NCBI GenBank assembly: GCA_017540585.1
Contig: JAFYAT010000095.1
Coordinates: forward strand, 1 to 57,280
Origin: Bacteroidaceae bacterium
Lineage (GTDB): Bacteria > Bacteroidota > Bacteroidia > Bacteroidales > Bacteroidaceae
Reading direction: 5' to 3'
Length of the DNA stretch: 57,280 bases
Below the pieces are notes generated by a model, which saw only the letters and a list, made by a program, of their open reading frames with translations, searched no databases and was not told where the DNA came from. The translations under genes were made by a program, and so were the position numbers. Positions 38,179 through 47,014 of this stretch are shown in pieces (within the stretch, counting starts at the first letter, position 1; each line of letters opens with the position of its first letter).

Positions 38179-40296
38179 TTATACAAGGTCAACACGTCCG
38201 TTGCACTCAGTAAGAACTTCCTTAGCAACGTTAGCTGAAACTGGTGCGTGGTGATCGTATGTCATAGATGAAGTTGCACGACCTGAAGTGATTGTACGGA
38301 GTGCTGTTACGTATCCGAACATCTCACCCAGTGGTACCATAGCCTTAACGAGGCGAGCACCTGAACGTGTAGTATCCATACCCTCAACCTGTCCACGACG
38401 CTTGTTGAGGTCACCGATTACATCACCCATGCTCTCTTCTGGAGTTGTTACCTCGAGCTTCATGATAGGCTCCATGAGTACTGGCTTAGCCTGTGCACAT
38501 GCGTTCTTGTAAGCCTGACGTGCAGCGATTTCGAATGACAACTGGTCAGAGTCAACTGGGTGGAAGCTACCATCAACGAGAGTAACCTTGAGGCTATCCA
38601 TTGGGAAGCCACCGAGAACACCATTCTTCATTGCCTCAGTGAAGCCCTTCTGAACTGATGGGATGAATTCCTTAGGAACGTTACCACCCTTAACCTCGTC
38701 GATGAACTGAAGACCAGGACCCTGGAAGTCGTCGTCAACTGGACCAACGTTTACGATGATATCAGCGAACTTACCACGACCACCTGACTGCTTCTTGTAA
38801 ACCTCACGGAGGTTAACAGTCTTAGTGATTGCCTCCTTGTAGTTAACCTGTGGCTTACCCTGGTTACACTCAACCTTGAACTCACGCTTAAGACGGTCGA
38901 TGATGATATCGAGGTGAAGCTCACCCATACCAGAGATAACTGTCTGACCTGACTGCTCATCTGTCTTAACTGTGAATGTTGGGTCCTCCTCAGCGAGCTT
39001 CTGGAGACCGAGAGAAAGCTTATCGAGGTCCTTCTGAGTCTTAGGCTCTACTGCGATACCGATAACTGGATCTGGGAAGTCCATTGACTCGAGTACGATT
39101 GGAGCATCCTCGTCACAGAGTGTATCACCTGTGTGGATATCCTTGAGACCTACAACGGCACCGATATCACCTGCGCCGATAACATCAACTGGGTTCTGGT
39201 GGTTAGAGTGCATCTGGAAAAGACGAGATACGCGCTCCTTCTTACCTGAACGTGTGTTGTATGTATAAGAACCTGCCTCAATCTTACCTGAGTAAACACG
39301 TACGAATGTGAGACGGCCTACGTATGGGTCAGTTGCAATCTTGAATGCGAGAGCTGATGTCTTCTCGTCCTCAGATGGCTTACGATCCTCTTCTGCCTTT
39401 GTATCTGGGTTTGTTCCAACAACTGCCTCTGTATCGAGTGGTGATGGAAGGAAAGCACAGATGTAGTTGAGGAGAGTCTGCACACCCTTGTTCTTGAATG
39501 AAGAACCACAAAGCATTGGTGTTGCAGCAAGAGAGATAGTTGCCTTACGGATTGCTGAGATAATCTCATCACGTGTGATTGTTGAAGGATCATCGAAGAA
39601 CTTCTCCATGAGAGCATCATCGAACTCAGCAACGCTTTCGAGCATCTTGTTACGCCACTCCTCTGCCTCGTCAACGAGGTCAGCTGGGATGTCAACAACG
39701 TCATACTCTGCACCGTTGTTCTCATCGTGCCAGATGTAACCCTTCATTTCGATAAGGTCAACGATACCCTTGAAGTTTTCCTCAGCACCGATTGGAATAA
39801 CAACTGGAACTGGGTTAGCACCGAGAACCTCCTTCATCTGTGCAACTACATCGAAGAAGTTAGCACCTGAACGGTCCATCTTGTTGACATAACCGATACG
39901 TGGAACGTTGTACTTGTCAGCCTGACGCCATACAGTCTCAGACTGTGGCTCAACTCCACCTACTGCACAGTATGTTGCAACTGCACCGTCGAGTACACGG
40001 AGTGAACGCTCTACCTCAGCAGTAAAGTCAACGTGTCCCGGAGTATCAATCAAGTTGAACTTATACTTATGTCCCTCGTATGTCCAGTAAGCTGTAGTAG
40101 CAGCAGATGTGATAGTGATACCACGCTCCTGCTCCTGAGCCATCCAGTCCATTGTTGCACCACCATCATGTACCTCACCGATCTTGTGAGTCTTACCAGT
40201 ATAGAAGAGAATACGCTCTGATGTAGTAGTCTTACCAGCATCGATGTGAGCCATGATTCCGAAGTTACGGGTAAGGTGCAAATCTTGCTTTGCCAT
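38179..40296 (-). CDS. fusA: Elongation factor G
   Basis: 705 residues. GTPase motifs G1 [10 protein letters not shown]3 DTPGHVDF and G4 NKMD are intact. Domains II-V follow, with the domain IV region [14 protein letters not shown] and the C-terminal [19 protein letters not shown]. It drives ribosomal translocation. It lies between rpsG and rpsJ; no tuf gene follows, as usual for Bacteroidota. Confidence 0.98.
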   Translation of the reverse strand: MAKQDLHLTRNFGIMAHIDAGKTTTSERILFYTGKTHKIGEVHDGGATMDWMAQEQERGITITSAATTAYWTYEGHKYKFNLIDTPGHVDFTAEVERSLRVLDGAVATYCAVGGVEPQSETVWRQADKYNVPRIGYVNKMDRSGANFFDVVAQMKEVLGANPVPVVIPIGAEENFKGIVDLIEMKGYIWHDENNGAEYDVVDIPADLVDEAEEWRNKMLESVAEFDDALMEKFFDDPSTITRDEIISAIRKATISLAATPMLCGSSFKNKGVQTLLNYICAFLPSPLDTEAVVGTNPDTKAEEDRKPSEDEKTSALAFKIATDPYVGRLTFVRVYSGKIEAGSYTYNTRSGKKERVSRLFQMHSNHQNPVDVIGAGDIGAVVGLKDIHTGDTLCDEDAPIVLESMDFPDPVIGIAVEPKTQKDLDKLSLGLQKLAEEDPTFTVKTDEQSGQTVISGMGELHLDIIIDRLKREFKVECNQGKPQVNYKEAITKTVNLREVYKKQSGGRGKFADIIVNVGPVDDDFQGPGLQFIDEVKGGNVPKEFIPSVQKGFTEAMKNGVLGGFPMDSLKVTLVDGSFHPVDSDQLSFEIAARQAYKNACAQAKPVLMEPIMKLEVTTPEESMGDVIGDLNKRRGQVEGMDTTRSGARLVKAMVPLGEMFGYVTALRTITSGRATSSMTYDHHAPVSANVAKEVLTECNGRVDLV

Positions 40297-40332
40297 ATTT
40301 TGTTTTGTTTATTTCGATTAATTAATGAAAAA

Positions 40333-40809
40333 TTAGAAACGGAAGTGTGCGAATGCACGGTTAGCCTCAGCCATACGGTGCATATCCTCCTTACGCTTGA
40401 AGGCACCACCCTGCTCGTTGAATGCATCCATGATCTCTGCAGAGAGCTTGTCAGCCATGCTCTTACCAGAACGCTTACGAGCGAAGAGGATCATATTCTT
40501 CATAGAGATTGCCTCCTTACGGTCAGCACGGATCTCAGTTGGAACCTGGAATGTAGCACCACCGATACGGCGAGACTTAACCTCAACCTGTGGAGTTACG
40601 TTATCAAGAGCCTTCTTCCAGATCTCAAGTGGAGACTTCTCTTCATTCTTCATCTTGTTTTCAACAGCCTTGAGTGCGTTGTAGAAGATAGAGTAAGCAA
40701 TGCTCTTCTTTCCATCGTACATGAGGTTGTTAACGAACTTAGTAACCTTTACATCGCCATAAACTGGATCTGGAAGGATCACACGCTTCTTTGGTTTAGC
40801 TTTTCTCAT
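40333..40809 (-). CDS. rpsG: 30S ribosomal protein S7
   Basis: 158 residues from the start at 40809 ([20 protein letters not shown]), the family start; the open frame runs on 22 codons upstream without homology. [20 protein letters not shown] and [20 protein letters not shown] are diagnostic. It nucleates assembly of the 30S head. The 152-bp gap to rpsL holds a GC hairpin. Confidence 0.97.
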   Translation of the reverse strand: MRKAKPKKRVILPDPVYGDVKVTKFVNNLMYDGKKSIAYSIFYNALKAVENKMKNEEKSPLEIWKKALDNVTPQVEVKSRRIGGATFQVPTEIRADRKEAISMKNMILFARKRSGKSMADKLSAEIMDAFNEQGGAFKRKEDMHRMAEANRAFAHFRF

Positions 40810-40867
40810 TTTTTTGTTTTGATTTTCTGTTGATCTGAGGTTGCATCTTGCATCTTTGTTCTTCAAC

Positions 40868-40881
40868 GCCCGCAACCGGGC
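40868..40881 (-). promoter_or_regulatory. GC hairpin in the rpsL-rpsG gap
   Basis: gcccg (40868-40872) and cgggc (40877-40881) with a 4-base loop form the only strong hairpin in the 152-bp gap. No T run follows. The str-operon gap before rpsG is the S7 control site in enterobacteria; a comparable role here is only a possibility. Confidence 0.35.
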
Positions 40882-40961
40882 ATTTACTCAACCTGTCTTA
40901 GCATTGACAACAAATCAAATCTTTGTTAATAAGAACTTGTTTTTAGTTTCGAAAAGTAGAA

Positions 40962-41351
40962 TTACTTCTTAGCAGCTCCTGCCTTAGGACGCTTAGCACC
41001 ATACTTAGAACGACGCTGTGTACGGCTTGCTACACCTGCAGTATCAAGAGCACCACGGATGATGTGGTAACGTACACCCGGAAGGTCCTTTACACGACCA
41101 CCACGAACGAGTACGATTGAGTGCTCCTGAAGGTTGTGTCCCTCACCTGGGATGTAAGAGTTAACCTCTTTCTTGTTTGTGAGACGAACACGAGCAACCT
41201 TACGCATTGCTGAGTTTGGCTTCTTAGGAGTTGTTGTGTAAACACGTACACATACACCACGACGCTGTGGACAAGAATCCAATGCTGGAGACTTACTCTT
41301 GTCAACGAGCACCTTTCTACCTTTTCTTACTAATTGCTGAATAGTAGGCAT
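40962..41351 (-). CDS. rpsL: 30S ribosomal protein S12
   Basis: 129 residues: [20 protein letters not shown], the decoding loop [20 protein letters not shown] and [20 protein letters not shown]. The lysines at the two classical streptomycin-resistance sites (in TPKKPNSA and GRVKDLPG) are the wild-type, sensitive residues. First gene of the cluster, behind the promoter at 41586-41616. Confidence 0.98.
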   Translation of the reverse strand: MPTIQQLVRKGRKVLVDKSKSPALDSCPQRRGVCVRVYTTTPKKPNSAMRKVARVRLTNKKEVNSYIPGEGHNLQEHSIVLVRGGRVKDLPGVRYHIIRGALDTAGVASRTQRRSKYGAKRPKAGAAKK

Positions 41352-41579
41352 TTTTAATTTACTTTTTTAATTTATATTATTATTAATTTTTAAGCAATAC
41401 TTATATTTGAGTGCCCACCACACCGGCTTCATTTCCCTTCTTACATTGAGAATATTACAAAATCCTTAGTGGTTGCTACTCGAGCTTTCTTCGTGCAAAA
41501 TCGGATGGTGCAAATAGGGTCTTTTGACCGTATCCAGCCCTTATCCATGCCCTCATTCAAGGGCGCACTACTCCAAAAA
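41352..41579 (-). other. Long leader of the rpsL operon
   Basis: About 228 nt lie between the predicted start of transcription and the rpsL start codon. Hairpins gccct/agggc (41549-41564) and ggtc/gacc (41518-41529) lie near the 5' end; the part next to rpsL is unstructured and A/T rich. No open frame stands out. Such length suggests post-initiation control. Confidence 0.5.
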
Positions 41580-41585
41580 GTGTTG

Positions 41586-41616
41586 CAAAGGTACGCATAT
41601 TTCTTCAAACGGCAAA
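41586..41616 (-). promoter_or_regulatory. Consensus promoter of the ribosomal cluster
   Basis: On the minus strand TTTG (complement of 41613-41616) is followed after 19 bases by TACCTTTG (complement of 41586-41593), a full match to the Bacteroidota consensus. It is the only strong promoter found between here and rplQ, so the cluster may be read largely from it. Confidence 0.8.
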
Positions 41617-41863
41617 TATTCAACACAATAAAAATTACCCGCAAAACACAAAAAAGTAAAGATTTAAGATTTTTTAACACTCATTTTCTCCATTTCGGTA
41701 TAGTCGAGAGCAAAATAAAGCCTCCATAGTATAAAACTACAGAGGCTATTTCCGAGAGTTATAAGTTAAAAATTAAAAGTTAAAGCATCCATTGAGTCAC
41801 GCAATCGGTTCATAACGATGAAAACGGAATGAAAGAGTTCAAAACTTAAGAGTCTGAAAGTCC

Positions 41864-41967
41864 AAGAACTTAAAAACTTAAGAACCCACGAACTTAAAAA
41901 CTTAAGAACTCAAAAACTCAAGAACTTAAGAACTTAAAAACTCAAGAACTTAAAAACTCAAGAACTC
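41864..41967. repeat. Array of 13 consecutive 8-bp units (consensus AARAACTY)
   Basis: Reading in steps of eight from 41864 gives aagaactt, aaaaactt, aagaaccc, acgaactt, aaaaactt, aagaactc and so on to 41967 without a break in register. Units are alike but not identical. Degenerate units flank it on both sides (41761-42000). It lies between the DUF3467 stop and the rpsL promoter. Confidence 0.85.
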
Positions 41968-42023
41968 AACTCTTAACTCATAACTTTTAACTTATAACTT
42001 CGCACGAAGCGAAGCGAGTGCGC

Positions 42024-42347
42024 TTACGCGTCTCCCTTCTTGATATTGAATGGAGAGATTGTACCAGGGTTCTGCTGCTCCTGACGAGGACCGATAGGAC
42101 CAAAGTTCTCCTCATACTTCTTCACATTGTCCTGAAGAGCGAAGAGAAGACGCTTTGCATGCTCAGGAACGAGGATGATACGAGAAACGACCTCAGCCTT
42201 AGGCATACCTGGAAGCATAGACACAAAGTCGAGAACGAACTCGTTAGGAGAGTGAGTTACAACTGCAAGGTTAGAATAAATACCGTGTGCTGTCTCTGGC
42301 TTTACCTCAATCTGAAGCTGACCATTCTTTTCATTTTCATTTGCCAT
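42024..42347 (-). CDS. DUF3467-family protein
   Basis: 107 residues: GQLQIEVKPETAHGIYSNLA, VVTHSPNEFVLDFVSMLPG and VVSRIILVPEHAKRLLFAL are the DUF3467 pattern; the tail is Gln/Pro-rich. Small cytoplasmic protein of unknown function. In Bacteroides-type genomes I recall it lying between rpoC and rpsL; here rpsL follows (about 670 bp on) but no rpoC lies upstream. It has its own candidate promoters (42434-42441 and 42688-42718). Confidence 0.85.
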   Translation of the reverse strand: MANENEKNGQLQIEVKPETAHGIYSNLAVVTHSPNEFVLDFVSMLPGMPKAEVVSRIILVPEHAKRLLFALQDNVKKYEENFGPIGPRQEQQNPGTISPFNIKKGDA

Positions 42348-42433
42348 AATATTATAGGTTTTAAGTATTAATAATTTTTGTTTCTATTCTCATTATTCAA
42401 CGACAACCCGAAAGCCTTCGTTTTTGTGAATGT

Positions 42434-42441
42434 CAAAGTTA
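42434..42441 (-). promoter_or_regulatory. Candidate -7 box upstream of DUF3467
   Basis: TAACTTTG on the minus strand matches TAnnTTTG, but no TTTG lies at the right spacing (the nearest is 27 bases away). It would give a leader of about 80 nt. Confidence 0.35.
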
Positions 42442-42940
42442 AAATCTCTGACCGTAAATTTCGAGTTCCAAATTTAAATTCATGATTCAAAACTCTCAAT
42501 TTATAATTCTATCGATTACAACCCTTATGCCAATCAATCACCTGTCAGTTTTTATTATATATAATATAGGTGTAATACTGACACCAATATGTCAAACAAC
42601 ATACGAGTCAGAAAAAAAACATGACACATTGTCACCCACAATTAAAAAGAGACGCGTTCTCTCATGGCAACGGGTTATTTTCACTTGCAAATATAGAACA
42701 AATAAATTCCTCATGCAATAGATTACACAAAATTTTTTCTTCAATCGTCTAATTTTTCGTTCTACTCCCAAACAATTCAATAGACATATTCTACAAATTT
42801 CTGTACGCTAATTTCAAACTGGCTTTTTCATCATCTCGCACAAGCTAAATGATTTCCTGAATAATAGTCACACGCCTCATGAAGAATCGAATCAAATCGA
42901 ACAGAATCGAACGAAAACAAAAAAAACAATCATCAAATAT
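42442..42940. other. Gene-free gap with divergent promoters
   Basis: I see no convincing gene; frames of 79 codons (plus) and 62 codons (minus) here lack start context and protein-like composition. It holds a minus-strand promoter (42688-42718), A/T-rich attcatgattc-like strings around 42470 and short aatcgaa repeats at 42884-42912. Confidence 0.5.
42688..42718 (-). promoter_or_regulatory. Consensus promoter reading toward DUF3467
   Basis: On the minus strand a TTG element (complement of 42716-42718) lies 20 bases before TATATTTG (complement of 42688-42695). The leader to the DUF3467 start would be about 330 nt, so a separate small RNA is also possible. Confidence 0.5.
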
Positions 42941-42972
42941 TTTGGTAAAAATCATAATTAAATGTACATTTG
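42941..42972 (+). promoter_or_regulatory. Consensus plus-strand promoter, about 380 bp before the methyltransferase
   Basis: TTTG (42941-42944), 20 bases, TACATTTG (42965-42972). Transcription from about 42979 would run through the direct repeat at 43130-43185 toward the methyltransferase. No good gene starts just after it. Confidence 0.6.
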
Positions 42973-43129
42973 CAACGTCGGAGGTAATCTTGAAGGGCTT
43001 ACGAAGGAATCACGAAGGGTTGCCGAAGACTTAGGGGTAAATAAATGTGTCCAGACGTTAACAAAGAGTAATACCAAAGGCACAAACAGACAAAACATAA
43101 GAAATTCAGTACAAGACAAACTTTAGTAT

Positions 43130-43185
43130 AAGTACTGACTAAGTAGTGACTAACTATAGACGAAGTACTGACTAAGTAGTGACTA
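43130..43185. repeat. 23-bp perfect direct repeat, 33-bp period
   Basis: Identical 23-mers at 43130-43152 and 43163-43185, each made of a pair of related halves (agtactgacta and agtagtgacta), so four related 11-mers lie in 56 bp. Placed between the two plus-strand promoters upstream of the methyltransferase; looks like an operator cluster or iterons. Confidence 0.7.
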
Positions 43186-43283
43186 TGAACAATAGGACAA
43201 ACGCAAGGAAATAAAGGCATGAAGATGTAATGTCTCTGCAACAAGTTGGAAACAACAGAGAGCATCTCATTTTGCAGCACATA

Positions 43284-43315
43284 TTTGTTCATATAAAAAT
43301 AAAGTGCTACTTTTG
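43284..43315 (+). promoter_or_regulatory. Consensus promoter of the methyltransferase
   Basis: TTTG (43284-43287), 20 bases, TACTTTTG (43308-43315), a full consensus match. The start of transcription would be near 43322, about 34 bases before the methyltransferase ATG. Confidence 0.75.
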
Positions 43316-43329
43316 CAGTCAATACACAA

Positions 43330-43359
43330 ATGAAAATCAAGGTTAAAGAATACAGATGA
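43330..43359 (+). CDS. Nine-codon upstream frame coupled to the methyltransferase start
   Basis: ATG at 43330 opens a 9-codon frame (MKIKVKEYR) whose TGA overlaps the methyltransferase ATG as atga (43356-43359). It starts about 8 bases after the predicted transcription start. It could be a coupling mini-cistron or chance. Confidence 0.3.
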   Translation: MKIKVKEYR

Positions 43360-44294
43360 AAGAAAGAGCAAAGAATAACAGGACAATAACCGTTACGGAC
43401 AAAGAAGCAAAGGGGCTAATTAAGCATATTTGCAAGAAGGTCAGTAAGGACGGATGCTCTGATGTTATCATCTGTAATGACCTCATGAAAGTTATTGGGA
43501 ATATTCCAGACGAGGTAGCAGATTTACTCATCATTGACCCACCATATAACCTTGCGAAGGACTTCGGCAAGGTAAAATTTAAGGCTACAAAGGATGTAGA
43601 TAAATACGAGGAATACCTACGCTCGTGGTTGCCTCTCGTGGTAAAGAAGCTAAAACCTAACGGCAGTATGTATGTGTGTGGCGACTGGAAATGTACGTCC
43701 TCACTACAAAGAGTCATTGAGGAGACAGGCATGACCATCCTCAATCGTATCACGTGGCAGAGGGAGAAAGGACGCGGCGCAAAGAATAACTGGAAGAATA
43801 GCATGGAGGATATATGGTTTGCCGTAAAGAATCCTGACGATTATTATTTCAACCTTGAGGCGGTGAAGGTACGCAGACGCGTGCTTGCCCCCTATCGCAA
43901 GGACGGTGAGCCAAAGGACTGGGTGGAGGAAAGCGATGGAAAATTCAGAGACACATGCCCTTCCAACTTGTGGGACGATATTAGCGTGCCATTCTGGTCG
44001 ATGCCAGAGAACACCGACCATCCTACACAGAAGCCTGAGAAACTGTACGCCAAGCTTATACTTGCCTCGTCCAAGGAGGGTGACCTCGTGCTTGACCCCT
44101 TCATGGGAAGTGGTACAGCATGCGTTACCGCAAAGAAACTGAAGCGCCACTATTGTGGCATAGAGATAAACGAAGAGTTCTGCCTGTGGGCTGCCAAGAG
44201 GCTACAGATGGCAGATACGGACACAAATATTCAAGGATATTCCGATGGGATATTCTGGGAAAGAAACTCAGGAATGTCTTTGCGACATTCCTGA
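43356..44294 (+). CDS. Orphan beta-class DNA methyltransferase (N4-cytosine or N6-adenine)
   Basis: 312 residues. Catalytic motif IV is DPPYN at 61-65 and the AdoMet-binding FMGSG motif at 249-253; the order IV then I defines the beta class (the CcrM/HinfI-like group). DPPY fits adenine or N4-cytosine methylation. No restriction endonuclease, specificity subunit or other defence gene lies nearby, so it looks solitary. Own consensus promoter, short leader and an unusual repeat cluster upstream. Target sequence is unknown. Confidence 0.88.
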   Translation: MKERAKNNRTITVTDKEAKGLIKHICKKVSKDGCSDVIICNDLMKVIGNIPDEVADLLIIDPPYNLAKDFGKVKFKATKDVDKYEEYLRSWLPLVVKKLKPNGSMYVCGDWKCTSSLQRVIEETGMTILNRITWQREKGRGAKNNWKNSMEDIWFAVKNPDDYYFNLEAVKVRRRVLAPYRKDGEPKDWVEESDGKFRDTCPSNLWDDISVPFWSMPENTDHPTQKPEKLYAKLILASSKEGDLVLDPFMGSGTACVTAKKLKRHYCGIEINEEFCLWAAKRLQMADTDTNIQGYSDGIFWERNSGMSLRHS

Positions 44295-44334
44295 AGTTAA
44301 GAGTTAAGAGTTAAAAGTTAAGAGTTGAGTTTAT

Positions 44335-44382
44335 GAGTTTTTAAGTTCTTAGGGTTTTAAGTTTGTGAGTTTTTAAGTTAAA
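44335..44382. repeat. 8-bp-period array downstream of the methyltransferase
   Basis: Steps of eight from 44335: gagttttt, aagttctt, agggtttt, aagtttgt, gagttttt, aagttaaa. This is the complementary orientation of the AARAACTY units at 41864-41967. A looser gttaaga-type stretch precedes it (44294-44330). It occupies most of the gap before the glycyl radical enzyme gene. Confidence 0.7.
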
Positions 44383-44434
44383 AGTTTCAACCATTTACTC
44401 CTCTTAAAACATTACACTTCAAATTGCACAAAAC

Positions 44435-46936
44435 ATGACAGGAAACATGAATAAAGCAAGTAGAGCACCTTACAGCAAGATGAATTTCTCGCTCAAGTAT
44501 CCAGAGAATGAGGGTGGTATGAATGAACGCATCAAGCGTCTTCATAAGCTGAGTATAGAGACAGAACCTACGCTCACCATCGAACGTGCGCTCATAGAGA
44601 CTGCCTTCTACAAGGAGAACTATGGCAAGATGCCTAACTGTATTCTTCGTGCACGCAACTTCTACGAGATATGCAAGAAGAAGACTATATATATCGGCGA
44701 CGACGAGCTTATCGTTGGCGAGAGGGGTCCTGTGCCTAAGGCTGTGCCTACATTTCCTGAGCTTACCTGTCATACGGTGGAAGACCTCCACACTCTCGAC
44801 ACACGAGAACTACAACCTTACCACATCTCACAGGAAGATATAGACACTTACGAACGTGAAGTCATCCCTTACTGGAAAGGTCGCACACAGCGTGAGCGCA
44901 TCTTCACACACGTGAGCAAGGAGTGGGAAGAAGCCTATCATGCTGGTGTGTTCACAGAGTTCATGGAACAGCGTGCTGGCGGACATACGTCAATGGACGG
45001 CAAGATGTACCGTCGAGGACTTTTAGAAACAAAGGAACTTATCAAGAAGACCCTCGACAACCTTGACTTCATCAACGACCCAGAGGCAACAGACAAGCAG
45101 ATGGAGCTTCAGGCAATGGACATCAGCTGCGATGCCGCTATCCTCTTTGCCGAGCGTCATGCTGACTTGGCACATGAGATGAGTGAAAAGCTGAGTGAAA
45201 AGTTAAAAGTGAAAAGTGAAAAATCAGAATTATCTGAGCAAGACAAATCAGCTATACTCCAGAGGATTGCAGAACTCCATAAGATAGAGGAAACATGTCG
45301 TTGGGTTCCTGCTCATGCGCCAAGAGACCTTCACGAGGCAATACAGATGTACTGGTTCGTACACCTCGGTACGGTAACGGAGCTTAACGGATGGGATTGT
45401 ATGAATCCGGGACACATTGACCAGCACCTCTATCCTTTCTACAAGGCTGGGCTTGAGAACGGTACTCTCACTCGTGAGAAGGCTAAGGAACTAATCTCAT
45501 GCCTGTGGATAAAGTTCAACAATCAGCCAGCACCTCCTAAGGTGGGAGTGACAGCACTCGAATCGGGTACATACAACGACTTTACGAACATCAACATAGG
45601 TGGTATTGACAAATATGGAAACGATGCCACCAACGAGATTTCATATATCATACTTGAGATACAGGAAGAGCTTCACGAGCTACAGCCGGGTCTATCCATC
45701 CACATAAGCAAGGTGACGCCTGACGAGTTCGTGATAGCAGGAGCCAAGGTCATACGCCAAGGTCATGGCTATCCTTCATGCTTCAATCCAGATACATATG
45801 TTCAGGAACTTGTACGCCAAGGCAAGACACTCGAAGATGCACGTGAGGGAGGTACGTCTGGATGCATCGAGGTAGGTGCATTCGGCAAGGAAGCCTACAT
45901 CCTAACGGGTTATCTCAACACTCCTAAGATATTGGAGATAACGCTCAACAACGGACTTGACCCCGTAAGCGGAAAGAAGTTAGGACTTGAGACGGGCGAC
46001 CCACGTACATTCAAGACATACGACGAGTTGTACGATGCTTACCACAAGCAGATGGTGTATTTCGTAAATATGAAGCTTGCCGTAAACAACTACATCGAAC
46101 GTATGTTCTCGCTCTATGCCCCTGCCACATTCCTATCGCTCTTCATGGACGACTGCATAACACGCGGCAAGGACTACTACTCAGGCGGAGCACGCTACAA
46201 TACACAATACATCCAATGTACAGGTCTCGGAACGATAACCGACTGTCTCTCCACACTCAAGAAGCATGTGTTTGAGGACAAGAGATTCACTATGGACGAG
46301 ATACTTACAGCCGTTGCCAACAACTTTGAGGGTAACGAGAAACTTCGTCAGTTCATCATCAACCGCACACCTTTCTTCGGTAATGATGACGACTATGCCG
46401 ACACAATAGCCGTAAAGGTTTACGACGACCTTGTGGAAGCAATAGAGGGACATCCCAACACACGTGGAGGAACAACTCAGCTCAATATGCTCTCCACTAC
46501 CTGTCACAACTACTTCGGCTCAGTATGCGGGGCAAGCTGTAACGGTCGCCTTGCCAAGTTTGCCATAAGTGACGGAACATCACCTGCTCACGGAGCAGAC
46601 AGACAAGGACCAACATCCGTAGTCAAGAGTCTCGGCAAGCTTGACCAGACAAAGTCGGGCGGCACACTCCTCAACGTAAGGTTCGTACCTCAACTCTTCA
46701 AGCGTGACGAAGACCTCAAGAAGATAGTTAGCCTCATCCGCACATACTTCAACCTCGGCGGTCATCATATCCAGTTTAATGTGGTAGATACTGCCACCTT
46801 GCTTGAGGCACAGACTCACCCAGACGAGTACAAGGATCTCCTTGTCCGTGTGGCTGGCTACTCCGACTACTTCAACGATATGACCGCTCAACTCCAGAAC
46901 GAGATTATCGCAAGGACGGAAAACGAGGAATTCTAA
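44435..46936 (+). CDS. hypD: Glycyl radical enzyme, probable trans-4-hydroxy-L-proline dehydratase
   Basis: 833 residues. It would dehydrate trans-4-hydroxyproline to pyrroline-5-carboxylate by radical chemistry. Active-site Cys477 and Glu479 (GGTSGCIEVGAFGKEAYIL) and the glycyl-radical loop with Gly808 (VRVAGYSDYF) are present; the residues around them and PAHAPRDLHEAIQMYWF and FNNQPAPPKVGVT resemble the clostridial enzyme as I remember it. Homology begins near Met29 (44519), so that or Met16 may be the true start. Residues about 249-272 (SEKLSEKLKVKSEKSELSEQ) are an extra low-complexity insert. The radical-SAM activase and pyrroline-5-carboxylate reductase that usually accompany it are not in the window. 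Another dehydratase or eliminase of the family is the alternative. Confidence 0.75.
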   Translation: MTGNMNKASRAPYSKMNFSLKYPENEGGMNERIKRLHKLSIETEPTLTIERALIETAFYKENYGKMPNCILRARNFYEICKKKTIYIGDDELIVGERGPVPKAVPTFPELTCHTVEDLHTLDTRELQPYHISQEDIDTYEREVIPYWKGRTQRERIFTHVSKEWEEAYHAGVFTEFMEQRAGGHTSMDGKMYRRGLLETKELIKKTLDNLDFINDPEATDKQMELQAMDISCDAAILFAERHADLAHEMSEKLSEKLKVKSEKSELSEQDKSAILQRIAELHKIEETCRWVPAHAPRDLHEAIQMYWFVHLGTVTELNGWDCMNPGHIDQHLYPFYKAGLENGTLTREKAKELISCLWIKFNNQPAPPKVGVTALESGTYNDFTNINIGGIDKYGNDATNEISYIILEIQEELHELQPGLSIHISKVTPDEFVIAGAKVIRQGHGYPSCFNPDTYVQELVRQGKTLEDAREGGTSGCIEVGAFGKEAYILTGYLNTPKILEITLNNGLDPVSGKKLGLETGDPRTFKTYDELYDAYHKQMVYFVNMKLAVNNYIERMFSLYAPATFLSLFMDDCITRGKDYYSGGARYNTQYIQCTGLGTITDCLSTLKKHVFEDKRFTMDEILTAVANNFEGNEKLRQFIINRTPFFGNDDDYADTIAVKVYDDLVEAIEGHPNTRGGTTQLNMLSTTCHNYFGSVCGASCNGRLAKFAISDGTSPAHGADRQGPTSVVKSLGKLDQTKSGGTLLNVRFVPQLFKRDEDLKKIVSLIRTYFNLGGHHIQFNVVDTATLLEAQTHPDEYKDLLVRVAGYSDYFNDMTAQLQNEIIARTENEEF

Positions 46937-46937
46937 A

Positions 46938-46960
46938 GCCCCCCATCCCCCAAAGGGGGC
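46938..46960 (+). terminator. GC hairpin after the glycyl radical enzyme gene
   Basis: gccccc (46938-46943) can pair with gggggc (46955-46960), or ccccc (46947-46951) with ggggg (46955-46959). It lies directly after the stop codon, but no T run follows. It also belongs to the C/G-run palindrome family of the window. Confidence 0.4.
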
Positions 46961-46980
46961 GGCCATACGGAGAGAAACAA

Positions 46981-47012
46981 TTTTGAATTATGAATTCTTA
47001 ATTTTGAATTTA
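46981..47012. repeat. A/T-rich aattatgaattc-type repeat
   Basis: ttgaattatgaattc and taattttgaattt strings directly before the next start codon. Similar strings occur at 42467-42510 and 52143-52169, all in gaps. Confidence 0.4.
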
Positions 47013-47014
47013 TC

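Noticed and set aside
42482-42780. Frames of 79 (plus) and 62 (minus) codons in the DUF3467-methyltransferase gap
   Set aside because: They overlap each other and the divergent promoters; composition is not protein-like.
42962-43126. 54-codon plus-strand frame starting MYICNVGGNLEG
   Set aside because: Its ATG lies inside the consensus promoter box (42965-42972), upstream of the predicted transcription start, and no homology is evident.
43356-44294. Restriction-modification system
   Set aside because: No endonuclease, specificity or translocase gene lies within several kilobases; the methyltransferase is treated as orphan.
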